Of a stretch of DNA of 64,000 nucleotides, positions 23,743 through 33,400 are shown piece by piece. The translations under genes and the position numbers were made by a program. The notes under the pieces are model-generated. The model did no database searches, was not told the DNA's origin, and worked only from the letters and a program-made list of their open reading frames with translations. Origin of the DNA: Atherinomorus stipes (taxonomy: Eukaryota; Chordata; Actinopteri; Atheriniformes; Atherinidae). The stretch's first letter is position 1, and each line of letters opens with the position of its first letter. The DNA is taken from contig JALJCO010003962.1 in NCBI GenBank assembly GCA_023101725.1, forward strand, positions 1,223,001 through 1,287,000. Direction: 5' to 3'.

Positions 23743-23881
23743 GCTGCTTTATCTCAGTTTGCAGCTATTCAAGACAAGAACAACTTTAATTTGCTTTGTG
23801 CTGTCTGCTGTTTGATATTGATATTAATGTATTTACACAACCATAAAGTCTCACATTACAACTGTTTCTTTGTTCTGTTAG

Positions 23882-25321
23882 AAAAGTGTAGCAGAATTTT
23901 CTCAAGGTAAGATGAGTTCTGTTCTCATTTATGATAAAGTTAAAAGTCACTGTATATGACATTGATGGTCATCTTTCTGTCTTCGTGAACAGACTGCACA
24001 CAGATTAAGACTGAATCACCAGAAGCTCCCAGTGGGGTTTATGAGATCCAGCCTGCTGGAGTCAGTGCCCCCTTCAAGGTCTGAAACTTGAGTGTTAGTG
24101 GTTTTAAATTCAGCCAATGAGCTTTAAGCTTGAGTTTTCCTTTTCAGTTCTATATTTGTATAACAAACAAATTTCCTAAAATATTTAAATTTAAAATATT
24201 ACATTTCTCTGCCTTTAGAGAAAATGGAACTAAATCTGACACATATTGTGTGTTTGGACTTCCTGCTCAGGTGTACTGTGAGATGCAGACAGATGGAGGC
24301 TGGAATGTGTTTCCAGAGACGTAGTGGACCAGAACAATCCTTCGACAAAACCTGGGAGGAGTATAAAAATGGTTTTGGAAACTTGACAAGTATGTAAATA
24401 ACTTCATTATTGTAAACAATGCTGCAACTGTGAAATCTCAAAAAATGTTACAAAGAAACTGTTTTTGGCAAACCGTTGTGTTTTACAGCCCTGGAGATGC
24501 ATTTTAAAAGGAAACTGAATTGTTGATGTTTTGGTGGAAACGGTGGAAAGATGGATGTAACTCCTTTTCTCTATGCTGTGTTGATTTTAGAGGACCACTG
24601 GCTCGGTCTGGAGAAGGTTTATTCTCTGACAAATGACAATTCTAAGCGTTGGACATTGAGGGTGGACCTGTGGGACCATGAAAACGGCTCTGTTTTTGCT
24701 GAATACAGAGACTTTAGTCTGGGAAATGAGGAAATGAATTACCCATTGCACGTTGGGAATTACAGTGGAAACGCAGGTACTGGTTTAAGATTTTGCTTTG
24801 ATATGTCAGACTGACCATAGGGAATAGAAGTTTTTTTCCTCCATTAACATTTCTTCTCCTGTCAGCTGTCAGTACATAATTAAAATGAAGTTAGTGTGCT
24901 TTGGAACAATACCTTAATCTTGTGTTTGGACGTGTTTCTGAGGAGCCCCCTAAAATCCTAGGATTCCCTAAAAGTGCTTTTAATTTCTTCCATAGGTGAT
25001 GCCATCCGGGGCGCCTATTCAGGAATTGACCAAAATGGCTTTGGCTTCAGCACCATTGATCGTGACAATGACGGCTGCTCTCCGTGTATCTTTGGTGACA
25101 TTGTTGAAACACAATGTACCTTCTCAGAGGGCGGTGGCTGGTGGTACAGCCAGTGTGGCTCTGCCAGTCTAAATGGCGATTGGCATCCTTCTGGTGACCA
25201 CATTGGTTGGGCTTCAGGCCTCCACTGGCGCACCTGGAAACCTCTCATACCCTACTCAGCCCGGGCCTCCAGGATGATGATCATGTCAAGTCCCCACGGG
25301 ATGCGCAGTTACAAAGGCTAG
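23882..25321 (+). pseudogene. Fibrinogen-related-domain gene, copy 1 (angiopoietin-like 5 type), 5'-truncated and frameshifted
   Basis: Five exons are readable: 23882-23906 (KSVAEFSQ), 23993-24078 (DCTQIKTESP..APFK), 24271-24389 (VYCEMQTDGGW), 24591-24776 (LGLEKVY..GNYSGNAG) and 24996-25321 (GDAIRG..GMRSYKG, stop). Together they form one fibrinogen C-terminal domain, with DRDNDGC at the calcium site and GGGWWYSQC and ASLNG near the end. The DNDGC..GWWxxxCGxASLNG pattern is closest, from memory, to ANGPTL5. Such proteins are secreted lectin- or growth-factor-like ligands. The signal-peptide exon is absent; the BEL/Pao 3' LTR ends 140 bases upstream. An extra C at 24313-24314 shifts the frame to TAG at 24322-24324. 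It is a pseudogene unless that base is an assembly error. Confidence 0.8.
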
Positions 25322-25421
25322 GCTGCAAAGTCCTCATAAGTAGAATCTCTTTCTGTGTGTGCTTCTACGGCACTGAAAAACTTAACTCTTTGAGGACACT
25401 GTGGCCTATATGATACTGTTC

Positions 25422-25427
25422 AATAAA
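25422..25427 (+). promoter_or_regulatory. Polyadenylation signal AATAAA of fibrinogen-domain copy 1
   Basis: AATAAA lies 101 bases after the stop, and an A-run follows 13 bases later. The paralogous position in copy 2 (37089-37094) is AATAGA, with another AATAAA at 37113-37118. Confidence 0.6.
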
Positions 25428-25908
25428 ATTTTGCACTCTTAAAAAAAAATGGATGTTGGCTACTTTTCACACCATAAAGTGTCCTGTTTCTCTCTCCCTC
25501 TCTCTCTTTTTGACCATCAATCATAAACAGATCTGCCCATTTCTCTATTGCTGATGCATACATATGTTGCCCCTCTGGCTTGGCAACCAAAAGGCAATAG
25601 AGTAGTGGTTGTCTTAATGTGTGAATGAGCTGTGGTAAGAACAGAGAAGACACACGTTGAGGTCTCGGCGTTGGCTTCACACAAGAAGTTTTTTTTATTC
25701 CCAACATCAGGCATCATTCTAAACATAACTGGCATTCATCTTCAGTCTCATTTACATGTTTCCATAACTTATGTAGGATCATCTTGAAGCAAAACATGTT
25801 CCCTTACACTGAGACATCTTTATCAAGATCACTTGAGTAAGATAACCAGTTTGACAAATACAATGAAGTGATGACAATTTCAGAAATCTGTATTGTTTGA
25901 CATTCTAA
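25428..25908. other. 3' flank duplicated with copy 2; no gene
   Basis: ATGGATGTTGGCTACTTTTC and the following bases to about 25565 match 37119-37235 downstream of copy 2. With the match of 26278-26480 to 37697-37890, this shows the duplication unit extends beyond the gene. Confidence 0.6.
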
Positions 25909-26130
25909 GGGCCTGATTTACAAGGAACTCAAATTGCGAGTCTAATGTCTTTGCCCGCAAAAAAAATAGCGTGCGCTGTCATTTTAGCGTTTGCGGGTGA
26001 TTCACAAAATTGGCACGCGCAATCTGTAACCGGCGTAAACAGCAGGATTTAAATGAGGATTTAGCGTGCGCTCTCCCTGCGCCACGGAAAGTTCAGAAGA
26101 GCATGTTGTAAACGCAAAATGAAATTCATC
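25909..26130. mobile_element. Half of a MITE
   Basis: The start GGGCCTGATTTACAAGGAAC and the following repeated GTGCG/GCGTTTGC motifs resemble the terminus of a fish Harbinger- or hAT-type MITE. The opposite terminus is not found within a plausible distance, so it is partial. Confidence 0.4.
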
Positions 26131-27659
26131 CTGATAGAGAGATGTTAGTTTCAGAGATATAATGAGGCAAATAAAAAACAGAATATAAGATAAATATGAA
26201 GAGTTCATTTGCAAAAATAGACAAACGTCATTTAGAAAAATGGAGTTAACTGATTTTGCACATAAACTCAGAGAGTAAAAGCAGAAGATGACTAATCAAA
26301 TCTTTCTTGTCTTTTTGTCTTTTCCAAAAATCAGTCCACATTGTGAGTGTATAAGATACTAAATCTGTCCATTATGTAAACACACAACTGATCCATCACT
26401 TTCTCCATCCTCCATGTAAAATGTCAGGTGGAATCTCTGATCAGATTAAGTTCACTTGGGTAGCAGAAATTTGTTTGTCCTTGTAACCGCAGTTATTAAT
26501 TGTCCTCCAAAATGAAGTCAAAACAAGATCAACAGAAGCACGTGAAGCAATTCATTCTACTTCCAAAAAAAAAAAAAAAAAAAAAAAATAGTGTTCAGGT
26601 TTGCATTTAAAAAACATTTCCCCCAAAAATTCAGAGAAAGAGCTTAAAAGTCCAGGACAGATATCGGAACTGGAAGATGACAGTTATGGAGCTGAGCAGC
26701 TAAAACATGTCACAAACATTTAAATCTAAAACACATTAACACTGAGGACAACTTAGATGATAATATTTGGGTTTGATACATCTAAAACATATGTATATAG
26801 TGGTAATTAGAATGAACTAAAAGACTTCCAGTGATTCTCTGTTATATTTGTGTCATATTTATTGATTTATTTATTATCATGATCACTGATTAGAAAAGCA
26901 GGTTACATAAGTAGAGCTTCACATATCTGACCTGATAACGGACCTGTATTTTTTTTACCGAGACATATTCTAACTAATGTCTCCATACTGGAATTTATAT
27001 ACAGAACCTTAAAAACAACCATGTAGACCAGCTGGGATAAAGGATGGCTCCATTTAGACGATATTATATAATCAAAGTATTTATTATTTTCCCATCTCAC
27101 AGTCAGGATGAAACTTGGTTTAACTGATCAGCCTCTGCTGATATTGATCACACAGAACTGTCACAGAAGCTTCATCCTCTGAAACAATGATTGTCCATAC
27201 TTTTTCATATCTAAATCATTCATAAACTTCTGGTTACTACAACAAAAAGTAGCTAACAAGCAAAATATGCTCCAACAAATTAGAGGCAAAGGGCAAATCC
27301 CTACTGGCCGCAGCTGCCTGTCTCCTTCAGTACACATCCTGTTCATTTCATATTTAATATAACCTCAACTCTAAGGTAAAACACCCCTGTAGAAACCGGG
27401 GCTGTCAAAACTGCTCCAAAATGATATTTGAATATTTGCTCTCAAATTTAGACATAATTTGAATAAATTTGAAATTCCATTTGAGCAATGTGCCAACAGG
27501 AGCATAAACTAATACAAGACATAATACAGACTAATCTGACGAGCTTTTTGTGTGTCGCGCCATTTCGGCCGCCGCCGTAGCCTGGGGAACAAGTCCCAAT
27601 TACCTCGTATCTGCCAACATGGAAAGGACCGTGAATATCTGGATTTAAAATGTTTGACA
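26131..27659. other. No gene; duplicated flank and poly-A tract
   Basis: Positions 26278-26480 are paralogous to 37697-37890. A poly-A run of about 25 bases lies at 26565-26588. The segment 27440-27659 is unassigned. Confidence 0.45.
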
Positions 27660-28940
27660 GTTGTCTAAGGCAATGATAATGATGGGACTCAGCCAGACGT
27701 TCCCAGAAGACCCTCACGACACGTTTGGGCCTGCCAGGTCTGACCAGCAACCTCCCCCACCATCTGAGCCCACTCACCACCAGGTGGTGATGAGTGGACA
27801 GCTCCGCCCCTCTCTACACCCGAGTGTCCAGGACAAGGGGCCCCAAGTCCGATGACACGACTACGAAGTCGATCATGGAACTGCGGCCTAAGGTGTCCTG
27901 ATGCCAGGTGTAAATGTGGACACTCTTATGCCTGAACATGGTGTTCGTTATTGACAATCCATGACGAGCACAGAAATCCAACAACAAAACACCACTCGGG
28001 TTCAGATCAGGGGGGCCGTTGCTCCCGATCACTCCCCTCCAGGTCTCACTGTCTTTGCCCACGTGAGCATTGAAGTCCCCCAGCAGAACGATGGAGTCCC
28101 CGGAGGGCGCGTTTTCCAACACGCCGTCCAAGGACTCCAGAAAGGGTGGGTACTCTGAACTGCTGTTTGGTGCATAGGCACAAACAACAGTCAGGACCCG
28201 TCCCCCCACCCTGAGGCGGACGGAGGCTACCCTTTCGTCCACTGGGGTGAACCCCAACGCACAGGTGGCGAGCCGGGGGGCAATTAGTATGCACACACCC
28301 GCTCGCCGCCTCTCACCGGGAGCAACTCCAGAGTGGAACAAGGTCCAGCCCCTCTTGAGGATGGTGTTCCCAGAGCCCGAGCTGTGCGTCGAGGTGAGTC
28401 CAACTATATCTAGTCGGAACCGCTCGACCTCCCGCACCAGCTCAGGCTCCTTTCCAACCAGAGAGGTGACATTCCACGTCCCTAGAGCTAGCTTCTGCAG
28501 TCAGGGGTCGGACCGTCAGGGTCTCCCCCGCCCTCGGCCGCCGCCCAACTCACACTGCACCCGACCCCTATGGCCCCTTTTTCGCGGTGGTGGCTCCAAG
28601 AGACGGGGGGCCCATGTCGTCCTTTCGGGCTGAGCCCGACCGGGCCCCATGAGCAAAAGCCCGGCCACCAGGCGCTTGCCTCCGTGCCCCACCTCCGGGC
28701 CTGGCTCCAGAGGGGGGCCCTGGTACCCCGCTTCCGGGCGAGGGACACGTGGCTCCATTGCTGTCTGTCTCCATGAGGGGTGTTTGGGCTGCGCTTTGTC
28801 TGGTCCGTCCCCTAGTAACCTGTTTGCCATGGGTGACCCTGCCAGGGGCATAATTTAGCCCCAGACAACATAGCCCCTAGAATCCTTAGAACACGCAAAC
28901 CCCTCCACCACGATAAGGTGGCAGCCCAAGGAGGGGCCAC
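27660..28940 (-). mobile_element. 5' part of a LINE (APE-type non-LTR retrotransposon), minus strand
   Basis: Read on the minus strand the element opens near 28940 with GGGCTGCCACCTTATCGTGG, a G/C-rich 5' leader well known from a fish LINE family, and continues into an endonuclease frame. The reverse transcriptase and 3' end are absent. GC content is much higher than in the surroundings. Confidence 0.75.
27814..28437 (-). pseudogene. LINE apurinic endonuclease domain fragment, 207 aa
   Basis: The frame encodes a DNase I/APE-like fold: [13 protein letters not shown] (the catalytic-Glu position appears replaced: the usual LxET is LTST), [24 protein letters not shown] with the conserved GDFN motif, and [20 protein letters not shown] near the end. 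APE endonucleases nick target DNA to prime LINE reverse transcription. The frame is open but lacks the catalytic glutamate and the whole reverse transcriptase, so it is a dead fragment. RTE-like affiliation is possible but not proven. Confidence 0.75.
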
Positions 28941-29255
28941 CTTTAATGGGCATTCAGGTTTAATCAGGACAAACCAAAATAATTTGAGGCACAAATAATA
29001 GGCACAATTTAAAGAGTTATAAAACAAACTATTTACAGTCACAGTCATGCAAATAAAGGGAGTCATGCTCCTTCAGAAGCTGGGGCACACATCTGATGAC
29101 CAATTATCAGTGGTCAAATTAGGTATGAGACTGTGCTCCTCAGAAGAACCTCGACGTGAGAATGAACAACCTGGTGCAGCTCGTTTAGTCCGGTATCGCC
29201 ACTGTAGGGATGGAATATATTTGCTTTGGACGCATGCGTCAGTGTCAGCGTCAGG
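28941..29255. other. No gene seen
   Basis: Short unassigned spacer between the LINE fragment and the segment shared with 48013-50045. Confidence 0.4.
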
Positions 29256-30430
29256 TGTACATACTTGCTGCAGCACGTGACGAGCATGCGGCAGCCGAAA
29301 CGCTCGATACTGGAAGTCTCTGCTAGGAGCTTAGACTGAAAGGACACAGCGTATTTGCTGTGCATTTCTGCAAACAACAGTTTACCTTAAACTGTTGCAG
29401 CAAGATTGTTTGTCACGTGTCTCCATACTGCCAACTTGTTTGCTTACCTTTTTTGCAACAGACTTTGCCATTCTTTACATGTGGCGTATTCTGATTGTAA
29501 GAACTTTATTGTCCAGCACAGTGACAGAGCTCACGACAATAACTCCAAGAAGACATAAAACACACACGAGTGAGACGTGTCTATTCTGCTTTGTTTGTTT
29601 TCTAAGTTTAATTGGTGTAAATGAGAGTTTTACCGCAACAGATTCAAAATAACAATGACGTCATTGATCGGATCGGTGAATAAAGAGTTGAGGACCGATC
29701 GGAAAATTTGAAAAAAATGTGAAATATCGGCCGATCTGATCAAGCAGATCTGATTGATGGAAGGTCTAGTAGCCTACTGAGTGGAATAAAGTCAGCAGTT
29801 CACCAAAATGCAAGGAAAGTTTCCTTATATGTTCAGTTATTCAAAATAATCAAAGACATTTTGCTATAATCTGGTACTTCATTGATTGAAAAGAAAAGTT
29901 TTATAGGGATCGCTTTCACAATGTTGACAGGTTACTATTGTACAACTAGTTCTGTGTCAGGAATTGGAATGCTGTTCCCATAAGAGGTAAAAACAAAATG
30001 ACCAGGTCTAAAAAATGAGCATGAAAGTGCTTCTGGGGAGAAACAACATTCATGGCATTTTGGAATGAGGTGTGTCTGTGTGGCCAGTGTTTAAAAGGTC
30101 CTGCTTCTGAAGAGGCATTTGAGCTGGGATCGAAGGTCCAGATGCAGGTACGTGTTTGGCGAAAGGCAGTGGTGACCATCAAGGCTAGATTCTTGATGTT
30201 TTTTTATTTTTATTTTATTTGTGATTTTTCTAAACGGCCTTGTTGAAAGTCTTGACCTGTAAGCTAAATTGCAGATTTTGATTTACATTTACTGGCTCTA
30301 CTGGCTTATAAGTCCTTTTTATGTATCAGTTGAAATGGGTCTGTTTTAAATTCAGGTCAAAATGCAGCATCTACTTGGCACATGTGGGCTCATTCTGGTT
30401 TTTCTCTGCAGCTGCTATGGAGCTAAGGTA
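29256..30430 (+). repeat. Segmental duplicate of 48013-50045 (5' region of fibrinogen-domain copy 2)
   Basis: From CATACTTGCTGCAGCACGTG onward this matches 48013-50045 in the same order: TGACGTCATTGATCGG, GTGTGTCTGTGTGGCCAGTG, a GTACGT donor and the ATG exon. The other copy is longer because it carries two extra insertions (48053-48256 and 48311-48998). Confidence 0.85.
30090..30147 (+). promoter_or_regulatory. Probable TATA-like core promoter and non-coding first exon of copy 2
   Basis: TTTAAAAG (30090-30097) sits about 50 bases before GATGCAG|GTACGT (exon end 30147). An acceptor AAATTCAG|GTCAAA at 30355/30356 then joins six bases before the ATG. The same arrangement is conserved in copy 3 (TTTAAAAG near 49708, donor after 49764, acceptor before 49967), which supports a spliced 5' leader. 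Confidence 0.55.
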
Positions 30431-33400
30431 TATATAAATAAAAGCTTATATATTCAAGACAAGATCAACTTTAATTTGCTTTGTGCTGTCTGTTGTTTGA
30501 TATTGATATTATTAATATATTTACACAACATAAAGTCTCACATTACAACTGTTTCTTTGTTCTGTTAGAGAAGTGTAGCAGAATTTTCTCAAGGTAAGAC
30601 GAATTCTGTTCTCATTTATGATAAAGTTAAAAGTCACTGTATCTGACATTGATGGTCATCTTTCTGTCTTGGTGAACAGACTGCACACAGATTAAGACTG
30701 AATCACCCAAAGCATCCAGTGGGGTTTATGAGATCCAGCCTGCTGGAGTCAGTGCCCCCTTCAAGGTCTGAAACTAGAGTGTAAGGCTACATTTACACTG
30801 TCAGGTCTTAATGCCCAGATCGGATTTGATGCCTAAATTTGATTTTTTTCAATGTGTGGTTACACATATTTTATAATGTGACCCATATCGGATATCTTGC
30901 GATTACACCATCCTGTCATTTGAAACACCCCGCATGCGTACCTAGTGTTTACTAAACTGAAGCGCTTGCATACAAACAGACAAGAGGATATACCAGACAG
31001 ATACAATGATGGGAAATAGTTAGATTACTGATCTACAATGTAAAAAAATACAATAAAATAAGCCACAAGATTTAGATATAATAATTACCAGTACTGTGGG
31101 CTTCAATCATCTCCTGTTGCTTTTTAAATTATGCCAAGAGCGAGCACACCGGTGATATCTTTAATTGTGTTCTGATTAATTTCCAAAATAAAGTTTTAGC
31201 ATCTCAAATCAGATTTTTTAACATTTCTGATGGAGCTCGTTAATCGAGATGATGCAGCTTCATTCTGAACCAATATTCCACTGAACCCGGACGACCCGCG
31301 GCATCTCGAGATAAAAGAGTTTTGTGTGACGTGCGTAATGCGTAAAGGCGCTTCCCTGTACAACATGAAGGAGACATAATTCACATGTTTTGGCTGGAAT
31401 TAGTCAGTGACTTCAGGGCCCAGTATTTCAAACATAATCCAGCAGGATTAATCCAGGTGGATTGGATTTTTTCCAGATCTGAATAGAAATTGGGTATTTC
31501 AAGCGGGATTTTATCCTGAAGATTTAAATCCAGATCTGTGAATCCAATCCTACCTTTAATCCAGATTTTTTGCTCTTTTGGGTATTTCAAAAGTTTGGGC
31601 CCAAATCTGGATCATTTTGATCCTGAAAATGGGGATTAAAATAAACCCACCTCAGAGGTGGATTTGAGGAGGATCTTGAGGTGTGGAAAACAACGAGGTT
31701 CGCAGCTGCAGTCACTAACTACACATCTTTCACTCTGAATTTGCTACATAAATCAACTCCTTTCATTTGAGGAAATAAAATGATCACGCAATATTTTCAA
31801 AAATGAAACCACTCAAAGCATTTTAGGCAATAATACAGTTCCAACTTTCAAACTTGTTCTGGAAAGTGGTCTTTTGTCTCTTATACCGCTTGCATCCAGA
31901 CAAACGCCTCCATGTCATTAAAAGGAAATGTTGCGGCACGTCGTTTAGGCTGAACACACAAGAAAAATGTCCTGGACAGATACAGTAACTTGGCCAACAC
32001 CGCTGTATATTTCAGAACTTTTATTACTCTGTTTGCCTGGTGCATTCATTCATTCGTTGCTGCCGCTTGCTGCTCTCTACAAAAGCCAAAAGTTCTCTTC
32101 TTCTTCACTTTCTGACATCACAATAACAATGAACAGTGCCCCTTAGTGGCGACCCGCAAACATGATTTCACATCACTACAACGGGGATGAAAGGATGGCT
32201 TGTGCGACAAACGACACATCTACATTTCCCCATATCTGATTGTAGATGTGATTGCAGTCCATAATTTAAAATAAATAAACACAATCTGCACAAGGCAGAG
32301 AACTTAGTGACAGTTGATACAGACAACCCCTGCAAAGTTCAATTTCTGTCACAAAGTAAACATGTTGACGCTCCAGAAATAAAAATGCTTGCATAAATAA
32401 CTGATACATGTTTAATTTTCACATAAATGTATTACTTTAACTGCTTGTCAAGCATCTTACTTTACCGGTTTGGGGGGGGGTGGTCCCCGGGTGGTTTGCG
32501 GGGGGGGTTGGGGGTGGGGGGGTTCACATCTTCTTGCTGAGCTGAGAGAGTCCGTCCATTTCAAAGGACATTCTGTTGCTGAGTGTGCCTCGCTACTCTC
32601 AATTGTTTCTTTTTACTCAAGATTTTTTCATTTCTGCACTTCTGGGTGCCAAATAACAAAACACTTTTTATTATTGAGCTTCCTTGATTTGTGTCTTGGA
32701 CATTAAAAAAACATTTTAATTACCTTTATTGGTATGGAAATGTTAAAAGTAGCCTACTTACAGACCACTCTGTTTCTCAACTACAGCTTCTCTGCTCCGC
32801 TGAACAAACGTCTGAGTTAAAGAAGAAAAAAGAATTTTGACTGCCAGAGTTGTTTCTCTGACTGCCAGTGATGGTTCAGCATCAGCATTGACTTATACAT
32901 AATAATATTGATCAGACACATTCTCATGACAAGTTCTTTATGTCATCATTTCCTGTTTCCTGTCAATAATCCAGTGGGAGGGACGGATTTGTAAGTCTCC
33001 ATCTAACAGGATCAGGATCATTTTGATCCAATCCACCAAAGTTTGGAAATACCCAGATATCAATCTGAGATCCAAGGACCTGAATCCAGGGATTTGGAAA
33101 TCCAGATCAATTTGATCTGGATTCAAAGTTTTGAAATACTGGGCCCAGGTGCCCCCTGCAGCGCCATCATTGATATGTGTAACTGCAGTTAGTAATGTTG
33201 CAAATGATGCCAGCGCGCGCGAAGACGCACGGCTCTGTGGAGACTTCGTTCCGGTGACAGACTGTTTCTGCTTCCAGTCAGTGATCCTGAGATTCAGACA
33301 TGAATCTAACATGTTTCAGAGCCAGTTACATTAATACGTGGAGGCAGATTATACTTCCCATTTAATTTTAGTAACATATTATTAAGTTGGTTTGCGAGGT

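Larger units (their letters stand above)
16348..23747 (+). mobile_element. Complete BEL/Pao LTR retrotransposon with 5-bp target duplication
   Basis: The element runs 16353-23742 between GCTGC target copies (16348-16352 and 23743-23747). Both 308-bp LTRs begin TGTTAG and end GCACA; by my comparison they differ at one base in a T-rich run. A single frame of 2040 residues encodes gag, protease, reverse transcriptase, RNase H and integrase with no break. It lies in the same direction as the EphA gene, directly before the 5'-truncated fibrinogen-domain gene at 23882. I could not assign the primer-binding site; AGGGGCTGGTA just before the 3' LTR may be a weak polypurine tract. Confidence 0.95.

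Noticed and set aside
28488..28858. Several overlapping GC-rich open frames on both strands
   Set aside because: They lie in the G/C-rich 5' leader of the LINE fragment; stops are rare there because of composition.
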